Positions 32,601 through 40,713 of a stretch of DNA of 64,000 bases are shown piece after piece (position 1 is the first letter of the stretch; each line of letters begins with the position of its first letter). Source of the stretch: Nocardia aurea (lineage in GTDB: Bacteria > Actinomycetota > Actinomycetes > Mycobacteriales > Mycobacteriaceae); contig NZ_QCYJ01000154.1 of NCBI RefSeq assembly GCF_003123685.1, positions 62,001 through 126,000 on the forward strand, written 5' to 3'. The notes below the pieces were generated by a model. That model made no database searches, was not told where the DNA came from, and was given only the letters and a program-made list of their open reading frames with translations. A program made the position numbers and the translations under genes.

Positions 32601-33862
32601 GACTGTCCTCCTGCGGTGTCGTCGTCGGAGCGGGCCGAACGACGGTCGACGGCTCGCTGGTACACCTGCGCGGTCTGGGCGGCCACCGATTCCCAGCTGA
32701 AGACCGACACCGCGCGCTCGCGGCAGGCGATCCCCATGCGGGCCCGCTGCTGCGGGGTGTCCAGCAGCGTGCCGAGCGCGCGGGCCAGTTCGAGATGGTC
32801 GCCCGGCTCGATGAGTTCGGCGCACACCCCCGGTTCGCCGACGACCTCGGGCAGCGCGCCGGTCCGGCTGACGACCAGCGGTGTCCCGCTTGCCATCGCC
32901 TCGACCGCGGGCAGTGAGAACCCCTCGTACAGCGAAGGGATACAGGCGATTTCGGCGGACCGGAGCAGTTCGGCCAGTTCGAGATCGGTAAGCCCGCTGC
33001 GGACGGTGACGATATCGGACAGACCGAGTTCGGCGATCGCCTTCTCGGTGGCCCCGTTCGGTTCCAGTTTGGCGACCAGTTGCAGTTCCACCGTGTGGGT
33101 CACCCGCAGCCGTACCAGCGCCTGGAGGAGATGGTTGATCCCCTTGAGCGGTTTGTCGGCGCTGGCCACCGCGACGATCCGGCCGGGATGGCGCGGCCCG
33201 GCGCCCGGGGTGAACAGTTCGGTGTCGACACCGAGCGGCACCACCTGCAACTGCTCGGGCGCGATATCGAAATCGGCGACGATATCGGCCGCCGACGACG
33301 ACGAGACGGTCAGCAGATCCGGAATCCGGGCCGCCACCCGCCGCTGCATCCCCAGGAAGCCGTACCAGCGGCGCACGAGTGGTTTCTTGCGCCAGATCGC
33401 GGCGGCCAGATCGACCTCGCGATCCTTGGTGATCGGGTGATGGATCGTCGCGACCAGGGGCAGCAACTGTTGGATGTCGAGCAGTCCCGAGCCGAGGCAC
33501 TGGTTGTCGTGGACGACGTCGAACTCCCCGGCGCGGGCGCGCAGCAGTCTGGCGGCCCGCAGGCTGAACGTGCGCGGTTCGGGGAAGCCCGCCGTCCACA
33601 TGGTCGCCAGTTCCAGCAGATCGATCCGATCGTGGATCTCGCTCGGGCGCGGTGTGCGGAACGGGTCGGGATCGCGATACAGATCCAGGCTCGGTACCCG
33701 GGTCAGCCGCACCCGGTCGTCGAGATCCTCGGGATAGGGCGGACCCGAGAAGACCTCGACCTCGTGACCGAGTTCGACCAGCCCGGTGCTCAGCCTGCGG
33801 ATGTAGACACCCTGGCCGCCGCAGTGGGCTTTGCTGCGGTAGGACAACAAAGCAATGCGCAC
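32594..33862 (-). CDS. GT4 family glycosyltransferase
   Basis: 422 residues, GT-B fold. N-terminal LLSYRSKAHCGGQGVYIRRLSTGLVELGHEVEVFSG has the GGQGVY acceptor/donor loop. C-terminal E-x7-E motif is EGFSLPAVEAMASGTPLVVSRTGALPEVV. Nucleotide-sugar donor is expected; acceptor unknown. GTG 33862 shares one base with the stop of the LLM fusion gene. Its presence in an operon with aldehyde dehydrogenase-SDR genes is not part of the mycobacterial CYP51 locus as I recall it and suggests that glycosylation was added to this pathway. Confidence 0.92.
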   Translation of the reverse strand: MRIALLSYRSKAHCGGQGVYIRRLSTGLVELGHEVEVFSGPPYPEDLDDRVRLTRVPSLDLYRDPDPFRTPRPSEIHDRIDLLELATMWTAGFPEPRTFSLRAARLLRARAGEFDVVHDNQCLGSGLLDIQQLLPLVATIHHPITKDREVDLAAAIWRKKPLVRRWYGFLGMQRRVAARIPDLLTVSSSSAADIVADFDIAPEQLQVVPLGVDTELFTPGAGPRHPGRIVAVASADKPLKGINHLLQALVRLRVTHTVELQLVAKLEPNGATEKAIAELGLSDIVTVRSGLTDLELAELLRSAEIACIPSLYEGFSLPAVEAMASGTPLVVSRTGALPEVVGEPGVCAELIEPGDHLELARALGTLLDTPQQRARMGIACRERAVSVFSWESVAAQTAQVYQRAVDRRSARSDDDTAGGQSC

Positions 33863-35130
33863 TAGGGGGTTCCTCCGTCGGCGGGCAACTCGATATCGGG
33901 CAGTTTGCCCGACAGCCGATCCAGATACGCGCGCACGTCGGAATCGGATTTGTCCGGCAAGCCATACAGTACGTCGGTGACCCCGGCCTCCGCCCACTCC
34001 GACAGGCGCGCTTTATCCGGTTTGAGGTCCAGCGCGACCACGCGCGGACGCCCCGTCCGACCGGCCTCATGCCAGATACGCTGCAACGATTCGAGTCGAC
34101 CGGTGACATCGGTTTCGCCCGGCGTGGTGATCCAGCCGTCCGCCGATTCGGCGATCCACCGGAAGGTGCGCTCGGTTCCGGCCGCGCCGATGAGGACCGG
34201 CACCGACCGTTTCGGTGGCTTCGGCCACGCCCAGCTGGGGCCGAACCGGACGTACTCCCCGGAATAGCCGGCCTCGTCCTCGCTCCACAGCGCGCGCATG
34301 GCCTCGAGGTATTCGCGCAGCACCGTGCGACGCTTACCCGGCGGAACACCGTGGTCGGTGAGTTCGTCGGTATTCCACCCGAATCCCGCGCCGAGGACGA
34401 CGCGACCACCGGACAGGTGATCGAGCGAGGCGATGGTCTTGGCCAGGGTGATCGGATCGTGTTCGACCGGCAGCGCCACCGCCGTCGCGAGTTCGATGCG
34501 ATCGGTCACCGCCGCCGCCGTCGACAGCGCGACCCACGGGTCGAGGGTGCGCATGTACCTGTCGTCGGGCAGGCTCGCGTCGCCGGTCTGCGGGTGAGCG
34601 GCGTCGCGGCGCACCGGGATATGGGTGTGCTCGGGGACGTAGAAGGAATGGAAACCGGTCTGCTCGGCCGCACGGGCGGCCGCGGCCGGGGTGATGCCGC
34701 GGTCGCTGGTGAACAGCACGATGCCGTAGCGCAGCCGATCGCCGGTGCGCACCTTCTTCTTCTCCTTGCCGACGACCGAGCCGACGACACCGTCGAGCGC
34801 GGTGCCCTGCGGCCAGCCGACGTAGTGGCACAGGAACAGGGCGGCCTCGCGCAATTGCGTCTCGTCGAGTTCGCCGTTGCGGTAGGCCGCGCCCACCTGG
34901 ATATCGGCGACATCGAACAGTCCCTGCGCGGCGAGCGCGCCGAGCAGCAGCAGGCGACGGTCACGCACCGACAGCGCGGGACGCGACCAGATGTCGGCGA
35001 AGAGATGATCGGCGGTGACCGCGAAATGCTCGCCGGGCCCGTCCCGGAATTCCCAGCCGTAGACCTGGGACATCTTGGCGAGTCCGCGCTTGCGGACCTC
35101 GGAGATCTCTGGGGGCGTGTTATCGGTCAT
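33862..35130 (-). CDS. Fusion of a CMD/AhpD-like domain and an F420-dependent LLM oxidoreductase
   Basis: 422 residues. The first ~135 residues look like a carboxymuconolactone decarboxylase-type helical domain (RKRGLAKMSQVYGWEF...LSVRDRRLLLLGALAAQGLFDVADIQVGAAYRNGELDETQLREAALFLCHYVGWP). The rest is a luciferase-like monooxygenase-family TIM-barrel of the F420 type (RYGIVLFTSDRGITPAAAARAAEQTGFHSFYVPEHTHIP...LDHLSGGRVVLGAGFGWNTDEL). The CMD part lacks a CxxC pair. The F420 part would reduce or oxidise the pathway compound. ATGA overlap with the SDR upstream. The fusion is continuous and free of stops. Confidence 0.88.
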   Translation of the reverse strand: MTDNTPPEISEVRKRGLAKMSQVYGWEFRDGPGEHFAVTADHLFADIWSRPALSVRDRRLLLLGALAAQGLFDVADIQVGAAYRNGELDETQLREAALFLCHYVGWPQGTALDGVVGSVVGKEKKKVRTGDRLRYGIVLFTSDRGITPAAAARAAEQTGFHSFYVPEHTHIPVRRDAAHPQTGDASLPDDRYMRTLDPWVALSTAAAVTDRIELATAVALPVEHDPITLAKTIASLDHLSGGRVVLGAGFGWNTDELTDHGVPPGKRRTVLREYLEAMRALWSEDEAGYSGEYVRFGPSWAWPKPPKRSVPVLIGAAGTERTFRWIAESADGWITTPGETDVTGRLESLQRIWHEAGRTGRPRVVALDLKPDKARLSEWAEAGVTDVLYGLPDKSDSDVRAYLDRLSGKLPDIELPADGGTP

Positions 35131-35876
35131 GAGCGGAAGATCTGTCCGCCGTCGATATTGAAGATCTGGCCGGTGACCCAGCCCGCGTCGTCGGACAGCA
35201 GGAACAGGCAGGCGCCGATCAGGTCGTCCGGTGTGCCCATGCGTTTGAGCGGCAGGCGTTTGACCATGTCCTCGACGATGGATCCCGGGGTGACGTTCTT
35301 GGTGGCGTCGGTGTCGATGGGGCCCGGCGCGATGGCGTTGACCCGGATGTTGTTGCCGCCGAGTTCGGTGGCCAGCTGCTGGGTGAGCCCGTTGACGCCC
35401 ACCTTGGCCAGTCCGTAGAAGCCCGAGTACAGCCAGGCGGCGGTGGAGGACTGGTTCACGATCGACCCGCCCTTCTTGCGCATATGCGGCCAGACCGCGC
35501 GGGTCACGTTCAGCGCGCCGTCCATGTTCACGCTCATGAACTTCTTGTAGTAGTCCCACGGCACGGTGAGCAGGAGATCGAGTTTCATCTCCCCGTAGAT
35601 GGCCGCGTTGTTGACCAGAAGGTCGATGCCGCCGAATTCGGCGACGGTGAATTCGGCGAGCGCGACCGCGGATTCGGGATCGGAGACATCGACCCGGGCG
35701 AAGACCGCGGTGCCGCCCGAGGCGACGATCTTCTCCGCGGTGGCCGTGCCGACTTCGGCGTTGAGATCCGCGACGACGACCTTGGCGCCCTCGGCGGCCA
35801 GCGCAGCGGCGTAGGCGGCCCCGATGCCCTGGGCCGCGCCGGTGACTATGACGGATTTTCCGGTGAAACGAGACAT
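35127..35876 (-). CDS. Short-chain dehydrogenase, Rv0769-like
   Basis: 249 residues. GAAQGIGAAYAAAL cofactor motif, VVVADLN (NAD-type Asp), LLVNNAAIYG, catalytic Ser in NQSSTAAWLY and YGLAK. C-terminal GWVTGQIFNIDGGQIFRS. From memory it corresponds to Rv0769, which follows the aldehyde dehydrogenase Rv0768 beside M. tuberculosis cyp51. Overlaps the LLM fusion by 4 bases. The 123-base gap to aldehyde dehydrogenase holds repeats but no strong promoter, so the arm may be one transcript. Confidence 0.93.
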   Translation of the reverse strand: MSRFTGKSVIVTGAAQGIGAAYAAALAAEGAKVVVADLNAEVGTATAEKIVASGGTAVFARVDVSDPESAVALAEFTVAEFGGIDLLVNNAAIYGEMKLDLLLTVPWDYYKKFMSVNMDGALNVTRAVWPHMRKKGGSIVNQSSTAAWLYSGFYGLAKVGVNGLTQQLATELGGNNIRVNAIAPGPIDTDATKNVTPGSIVEDMVKRLPLKRMGTPDDLIGACLFLLSDDAGWVTGQIFNIDGGQIFRS

Positions 35877-35950
35877 GTACCAGCTCCTGCTGATCGGTGA
35901 TGCGAACGAATGGGTCGTACCGGGACGAACCCCGGCGATGCGCCGACTAC

Positions 35951-36020
35951 CCGGCTGTGGCGATGGCCGGGGATCATCCGGCGGTAGCGATCGGCCCGAT
36001 CATCCGGCGGTGGCGATGAG
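35951..36020. repeat. Three tandem copies of the aldehyde dehydrogenase 3' end
   Basis: CCGGCTGTGGCGATGGC (35951), CCGGCGGTAGCGATCGG (35978) and CCGGCGGTGGCGATGAG (36004) are spaced 27 and 26 bases. The last is the stop region of the dehydrogenase gene, so its final codons have been duplicated into the gap. Confidence 0.6.
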
Positions 36021-37466
36021 TTTGGTTTCGAGGTACTCCTCGAAACCGGCGACGCCCATCTCACGCCCGTTGCCGGACTGTTTGTAGCCGCCGAACGGCG
36101 CGTCGGCCGAATACCAGATGCCGCCGTTGACGCCGAGGGTTCCGGTGCGGATGCGGCTGGTCACGTGGTCGATCCGCGCGGGATCGGTACCCCACACCGA
36201 ACCGGACAGCCCGTAGGGGGAGTCGTTGGCGATGCGGATGGCGTCGTCGTCGCCATCGTGCGGGATGACGACCAGCACGGGCCCGAAGATCTCCTCGCGC
36301 GCGGCGGTGGCGCCGTTGTCGAGATCGGCGATGAGGGTGGGCTCGATGAAGAAGCCGCGGTCGAGTCCGGCGGGGCGCCCGCCGCCGACCACGATGCGTC
36401 CGCCTTCGGCGCGGGCCAGCGACAGGTAGTGCTCCACGCGGGCGCGCTGGGCCGAGGAGATGAGGGGTCCGCAGATGGTGCCCGGTTTGGTGGGGTCGCC
36501 CGGCCGGATGCCGCCCATGGTCGCGGCCGCGGCCTCGATGGCCTGTTCGTAGGCGGCCCTGGGGACCAGTAGGCGGGTGGTGAGCGCGCATCCCTGTCCG
36601 GCGTGCACGCAGACCGAGAAGGCGGCGAATCCCGCGGCGGCCGCGATATCGGCGTCGTCGAGAATGACGAACGCGGATTTGCCGCCCAGTTCGAGGAAGG
36701 TCTTCTTGAGCGTGGCGGCGGCGTTGGTCATGACCGCGCGGCCGGTGGCGGTCGAGCCGGTGAAGCTGATCATGTCGACCCGGGGGTCGCTGGTCAGCGC
36801 GCTGCCGATCTCGTGGGCCGAGGAGGTGATGATGTTGACCACGCCGGGCGGGATATCGGTGTGCTCGGCGATGATCGCGCCGACCGAGGTCGCGCACCAC
36901 GGGGTGTCGGGTGCGGGTTTCAGGACGACGGTATTGCCCGCGGCCAGGGCGGGGCCGAGTTTGGCGAAGTTGATCTGGTGCGGGAAATTCCACGGCGTGA
37001 TCGCGCCGACGACGCCGATGGCCTCGCGTCGCAGCACCCGCGAACTCTTGATGCCCATCGGCGACGCGGTGCCGAGATCGGTTTCCCACGCGTAGCTCTC
37101 GGCGAGTCCGGCGGCGTATTCCAGATCGTCGACCGGACCTTCGAGCTGGGGGCCGCGCGTCAGCATGAGCGGCGCGCCGACCTCGGCGATGGTGATCTCG
37201 CGCAAGGCCTCGGCATCGGCCTGCAACGCGGTCCGCAGTTGGCGCAGGCAGTGGGCGCGGAAGGCGTGGTCACGCGACCAGTCGGTGTCGTCGAACGCGG
37301 TGCGGGCGGCGCCGATGGCCGCGTCGAGGTCGGCGCTGTCGGCGTCGGGGGCCTGGCCGAGGACTTCCTCGGTGGCCGGATTCACTGTCTCGAAGGTGCC
37401 GCCGCCCCCTGGCCGCAGCTCACCTCCGATGAGGAGCTGTGAACTATCGGCGGTCAGAAGGCTCAT
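36000..37466 (-). CDS. aldA: NAD-dependent aldehyde dehydrogenase, Rv0768 (AldA)-like
   Basis: 488 residues. ITPWNFPHQINFAKLGPALAAGN, catalytic Glu in LELGGKSAFVI and catalytic Cys in HAGQGCALTTRLLV, with EEIFGPVLVV near the end. Full-length class 3 ALDH fold. It oxidises an aldehyde, probably a sterol- or terpenoid-derived one, to an acid that a FadD ligase could activate. It begins the minus-strand arm of the CYP51 locus, with operator B 20 bases upstream of its start. Faces the SDR-ferredoxin arm across ~300 bases. Confidence 0.95.
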   Translation of the reverse strand: MSLLTADSSQLLIGGELRPGGGGTFETVNPATEEVLGQAPDADSADLDAAIGAARTAFDDTDWSRDHAFRAHCLRQLRTALQADAEALREITIAEVGAPLMLTRGPQLEGPVDDLEYAAGLAESYAWETDLGTASPMGIKSSRVLRREAIGVVGAITPWNFPHQINFAKLGPALAAGNTVVLKPAPDTPWCATSVGAIIAEHTDIPPGVVNIITSSAHEIGSALTSDPRVDMISFTGSTATGRAVMTNAAATLKKTFLELGGKSAFVILDDADIAAAAGFAAFSVCVHAGQGCALTTRLLVPRAAYEQAIEAAAATMGGIRPGDPTKPGTICGPLISSAQRARVEHYLSLARAEGGRIVVGGGRPAGLDRGFFIEPTLIADLDNGATAAREEIFGPVLVVIPHDGDDDAIRIANDSPYGLSGSVWGTDPARIDHVTSRIRTGTLGVNGGIWYSADAPFGGYKQSGNGREMGVAGFEEYLETKLIATAG

Positions 37467-37485
37467 GAACTACTCCCACAGTGTC

Positions 37486-37501
37486 TGGACAGGTGTACGG
37501 A
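37486..37501. promoter_or_regulatory. CYP51-locus operator, site B (aldehyde dehydrogenase)
   Basis: TGGACAGGTGTACGGA, 13 of 16 identical to site A, preceded by TGTC to give TGTC-TG-GACA. A further palindrome GTCCGGAC lies at 37507-37514. Confidence 0.5.
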
Positions 37502-37678
37502 ATATAGTCCGGACGCTTAGAGGTATGCAAGAACATGTTCTTGTTACGCAGCGTATCGGCATGGGCGGCGCGGTGAATTCCCGTCCGGGAGGACCGTGCC
37601 TGTTCCATGATGGTTTCGGACGGGTTGTGGAAATTCGCCACTGATCCCCGTTGTCCTGGATCATGGTCGGTGGTACCG

Positions 37679-37694
37679 TCCAGACACATGTCCA
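37679..37694. promoter_or_regulatory. CYP51-locus operator, site C (SDR-ferredoxin arm)
   Basis: TCCAGACACATGTCCA, the exact reverse complement of site A, ~75 bases before the first small coding frame of the plus-strand arm. Confidence 0.72.
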
Positions 37695-37767
37695 GCTACG
37701 TGTCTCTAGGGCGTTTCTCCGCGACGTCCACGGTAGGGAACGTGTTATCCGAATCGGGGTGCGCGCG

Positions 37768-37854
37768 ATGACAGCCGACTCCTCGGAGCCGTCGAGTTTC
37801 GACCCGCACGACCACCTCTGTCACGAGGATCGCTACACCATGGAGGCCGGGTAA
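37768..37854 (+). CDS. Possible 28-residue coupled small protein
   Basis: ATG 37768 opens a short frame (MTADSSEPSSFDPHDHLCHE and eight more residues) whose TAA shares a base with the ATG of the SDR gene (TAATG). Such coupling suggests it is translated. The peptide is acidic and His/Cys-containing; I do not recognise it. It could be a genuine small protein, a leader that sets SDR translation, or the remnant of an N-terminal exon of a former gene. Evidence is spacing only. Confidence 0.4.
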   Translation: MTADSSEPSSFDPHDHLCHEDRYTMEAG

Positions 37855-38675
37855 TGCCACGTTTCGAACCCCATCCCACGCGCAGACCGGTCCTCGTCGC
37901 GGGAGCGTCCTCCGGCATCGGCGCCGCGACCGCCGTCGCGCTGGCCGCGCTCGGCCATCCCGTCGCACTCGGCGCGCGCCGAGTGGAAGTCTGCGAACAG
38001 ATCGCCGAGGGGATCAGGGCCGACGGCGGCCAGGCGTTCGCGCACCGGCTCGACGTCACCAGCGGCGAATCCGTCGACGCGTTCGTCACCGCCGCCGAAG
38101 CGGCGAACGGACCCACCGAGATCTTGGTCTCCGGCGCGGGCGATATCGAATTCTCGTTGATCGAGGCGATGGATCCCGACCGATTCCTGGACCAGGTGCA
38201 GGTGCACCTGGTCGGCGCGCACCGGATGACGCACCGCGTGCTGCCGGGCATGCTCGAGCGCAGGCGCGGTGACGTCGTGCTGATCAGTTCGGACTGTGCC
38301 CCGACACCGCGTCCGCGCACCGGCGCCTACAGTGCGTCCAAGGCGGCCGTCGAGTCCATGGGCCTGCAATTGCGGATGGAGTTGGAGGGCACCGGAATAC
38401 GCGCCTCACTGGTGCGTCCGGGCCCCACCCAGACCGGCATGGGCATGCAGGCCGACGCCGGAGTCGTCGGCCCCCTGCTCGAGGACTGGGTGCACTGGGG
38501 TTTCGCGCGCCATCCCTATCTGCTGCGGGCCGCGGATATGGCGGCCGCTGTCGTCGCCGTGGTCGGCGCACCGCGCGGCGTGCACATGGCCCTGGTCGAG
38601 GTCCAGCCGGAAGCTCCGCTGCGCGAACGTGTCACACCGACCGCGCCCGCCGAAGCGGTGGGGACGCCGTCGTGA
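37854..38675 (+). CDS. Short-chain dehydrogenase, Rv0765c-like
   Basis: 273 residues. It opens MPRFEPHPTRRPVLVAGASSGIGAATA, as I recall for Rv0765c beside M. tuberculosis cyp51. Catalytic Tyr and Lys in YSASKAAVESM; Ser in LISSDCAP. ARRVE after beta-2 suggests NADP use. First large gene of a plus-strand operon of seven tightly overlapping genes. A sterol or terpenoid alcohol/ketone substrate is the natural inference. Stop overlaps the ferredoxin GTG (GTGA). Confidence 0.93.
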   Translation: MPRFEPHPTRRPVLVAGASSGIGAATAVALAALGHPVALGARRVEVCEQIAEGIRADGGQAFAHRLDVTSGESVDAFVTAAEAANGPTEILVSGAGDIEFSLIEAMDPDRFLDQVQVHLVGAHRMTHRVLPGMLERRRGDVVLISSDCAPTPRPRTGAYSASKAAVESMGLQLRMELEGTGIRASLVRPGPTQTGMGMQADAGVVGPLLEDWVHWGFARHPYLLRAADMAAAVVAVVGAPRGVHMALVEVQPEAPLRERVTPTAPAEAVGTPS

Positions 38676-38896
38676 AGATCTCCGTGGACATCGATCTGTG
38701 CCAGGGGCACGCGGTCTGCCAAGCCGAAGCCCCGACCGTCTTCGCCGTACCCAAGCGCGGCCACGTCGAAATCCTCGACGCCACACCGGGTTCCGAGCTG
38801 AGCGTCGATGTCGGGAACGCCGTCCGCTACTGCCCCACCCAAGCTCTCGCACTCGCCGACGACGGCGACGTCTCCACCCCGAAAGGTACCGACTGA
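38672..38896 (+). CDS. fdx: 3Fe-4S ferredoxin, partner of CYP51 (Rv0763c-like)
   Basis: 74 residues. Cluster ligands Cys10, Cys16 and Cys54 in C-x2-H-x2-C...CP, with His13 in the place of the fourth cysteine, the mark of actinobacterial P450 ferredoxins with a 3Fe-4S cluster. VPKRGHVEILD matches the Rv0763c type. It would pass electrons to CYP51. In M. tuberculosis it is adjacent to cyp51; here it is 5.7 kb away but shares the operator motif. GTG 38672 overlaps the SDR stop and its own TGA overlaps the next ATG. Confidence 0.93.
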   Translation: MKISVDIDLCQGHAVCQAEAPTVFAVPKRGHVEILDATPGSELSVDVGNAVRYCPTQALALADDGDVSTPKGTD

Positions 38897-39447
38897 TGCC
38901 CGATTTCGACCGCGCGGAACTCGACGAGATGATCCAGCGCTGGATCACCGAGAATCAGCGCTGCGAGGAGAAAGGTGACTGGAAGCCGCTGGCGCAGATG
39001 TACACCGTCGACGCCACCTACGGCTGGAACTACGGTCCCACCCAGGAATTCATGGCCGTCGGCCGCGACGAGATCCGCGATATCGCCCTCGGTCAGGAAA
39101 TGGACGGACTGGAGGGCTGGACCTACCCGTACCAGGATTTCGTCGTCGACGAGCGCAGCGGCAACGTGATCGGCCTGTGGAAGCAGGTCGCCGACGCGAA
39201 GCGGCCCGACGGGCGCAATTACACCGTCGACGGGATCGGCGGCAGCTGGTTCCGCTACGGCGGCGATTTCCAGTGGTCGTGGCAGCGCGACTTCTTCGAC
39301 TTCGGCAACGTCTCCGCCCTGTTCATGGAGATGATCACGGCGAACGCGCTGTCACCGGGGATGCACAAGCGCATCGAGCGCTCGGTGTCGACCAAGCGGC
39401 TGCCGGGCTGGTACCGCATCGGTGAAGCGCCGGTCGCGCTGTGGTGA
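38896..39447 (+). CDS. SnoaL/NTF2-like protein, Rv0762c-like
   Basis: 183 residues with the cone-shaped NTF2 fold signature: DWKPLAQMYTVDATYGWNYGPTQEFMAVGRDEIRDIALGQEM and GIGGSWFRYGGDFQWSWQRDFFDFG. Relatives are ketosteroid isomerases, hydratases or cyclases, or simple binding proteins; no catalytic Asp pair is obvious. The aromatic-rich sequence (many Trp/Tyr/Phe) fits a hydrophobic polycyclic ligand. Starts at ATG 38896 inside the ferredoxin stop (TGATG). Confidence 0.88.
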   Translation: MPDFDRAELDEMIQRWITENQRCEEKGDWKPLAQMYTVDATYGWNYGPTQEFMAVGRDEIRDIALGQEMDGLEGWTYPYQDFVVDERSGNVIGLWKQVADAKRPDGRNYTVDGIGGSWFRYGGDFQWSWQRDFFDFGNVSALFMEMITANALSPGMHKRIERSVSTKRLPGWYRIGEAPVALW

Positions 39448-40697
39448 ACAACGTACCGACCAGCAGATACCAGGGCCTGTCCCGGGCCGACCTGGCGATT
39501 CTCGTGCCCGAACTGCTGCTGTGCGGACATCTCATCGACCGCTCCGGCATGGCGCATTCGATCGGCGCGTTCGGTCGCGAGGGGATGGCCCGGATCGCGA
39601 TCGAGGAATGGCAGACGGCCAGCCCCGTCTACACCCGCCGCATGCAGCGGGCGCTGAAATTCACCGGCGACAGTGTGGAAACCATCTTCAAGGGGCTCCA
39701 GCTCGATATCGGCGCCCCGCCGCAGTTCATGGATTTCCGCTACCGCGTCGACGACCACGATCACGGCGAATTCTGGCTCGATCACTGCGGCGCGCTCGCC
39801 GATGTGGAACCGATGGGCGAGGAGTTCGTCGTCTCGATGTGTCACGACATCGAGGACCCGACCTTCGACGCCACCGCGCTCGCCACCAACCCGCACGCGC
39901 AGGTCCGCCCGATCCACCGGCCGCCGCGTCGGCCCGCCGATCGGCGTCCGGTCTGCGCGTGGACCGTCATCATCTCCGATTCGCATGTGCCGCCGCCGAT
40001 TCCGCCCAACTCGGAACTGGTCGCCGGGTCGGTCGCGGCCGGGGTGGAGTTGCCTGCCATCGACCCCGCGTCGGAGGGCATGTCCGATTACTCGGGCCCG
40101 CTGCTGAGCGATCTGCGTTTCCCGGATTTCTCGCAGTCCGCCCTGGTGCGCATGGCCGAAGAGGTCTGCTTGCAGCAGCACCTGCTCACGCTCGGGTTCA
40201 TGATCGCCGTCCGCTCGCGTGCCGACGCGGATGCCGCCGCCGAGATCGGCCGCAAGCAGTTCACCGGCATCGCGGGACTGGCCTCCGAACGCATCCGCAA
40301 CAGCCTGCGTCTCGGTGACGACATCGCGGCGCTGGTCCAGGTGCTGCGCCTGCATCCGGCGTTGAATCCGCTGTCCTACACGGGAATCGAGATCACCGAT
40401 ACGCCGGGTGCGGTGCAACTGCATGTGCCGAACGACACCGGCGCCCAGCGTGACGGCACCTGGCCCGCCATGCTCACCCCGGACCACCCCGGGCCGCTGG
40501 AGGCGATGGTGCGCGGCGTGAACCCGCGATTCACGCCGCGGGTCCTCTCGGCGTCACCGGACGGTTTCACCGTCGAGATCACCCTCGGCGACGAAACCTT
40601 CCGCGAGGCGTCGGAGGTGGCGATCACCCGGTTCAGCACCGGGGCCGATTTCGCCTTCACCGATCGTGGTATCCCGCTGCCCCTGACGGTCGTGTGA
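39444..40697 (+). CDS. Unknown protein embedded in the CYP51 operon
   Basis: 417 residues from GTG 39444, which gives a GTGA overlap with the SnoaL-like gene. Not recognised. Soluble; no signal or membrane span. Conspicuous segments: MDFRYRVDDHDHGEFWLDHCGALADVEPMGEEFVVSMCHDIEDPTFDATALATNPHAQVRPIHRPPR, rich in His, Asp, Glu and Cys, which looks like a metal site, and LLTLGFMIAVRSRADADAAAEIGRKQFTGIAGLASERI. The regular operon position between SnoaL and FadD argues for a catalytic role in the same pathway. A metal-dependent enzyme is a hypothesis only. Confidence 0.85.
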   Translation: MNNVPTSRYQGLSRADLAILVPELLLCGHLIDRSGMAHSIGAFGREGMARIAIEEWQTASPVYTRRMQRALKFTGDSVETIFKGLQLDIGAPPQFMDFRYRVDDHDHGEFWLDHCGALADVEPMGEEFVVSMCHDIEDPTFDATALATNPHAQVRPIHRPPRRPADRRPVCAWTVIISDSHVPPPIPPNSELVAGSVAAGVELPAIDPASEGMSDYSGPLLSDLRFPDFSQSALVRMAEEVCLQQHLLTLGFMIAVRSRADADAAAEIGRKQFTGIAGLASERIRNSLRLGDDIAALVQVLRLHPALNPLSYTGIEITDTPGAVQLHVPNDTGAQRDGTWPAMLTPDHPGPLEAMVRGVNPRFTPRVLSASPDGFTVEITLGDETFREASEVAITRFSTGADFAFTDRGIPLPLTVV

Positions 40698-40713
40698 CCG
40701 GAGATGAAGTGAT

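Larger units (their letters stand above)
37467..37767. other. Divergent control region of the two CYP51-locus arms
   Basis: About 300 bases without a supported gene. It holds operators B and C, an extra TGTCT at 37701-37705, and presumably the promoters of the aldehyde dehydrogenase arm (minus) and the SDR-ferredoxin arm (plus). Confidence 0.6.
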
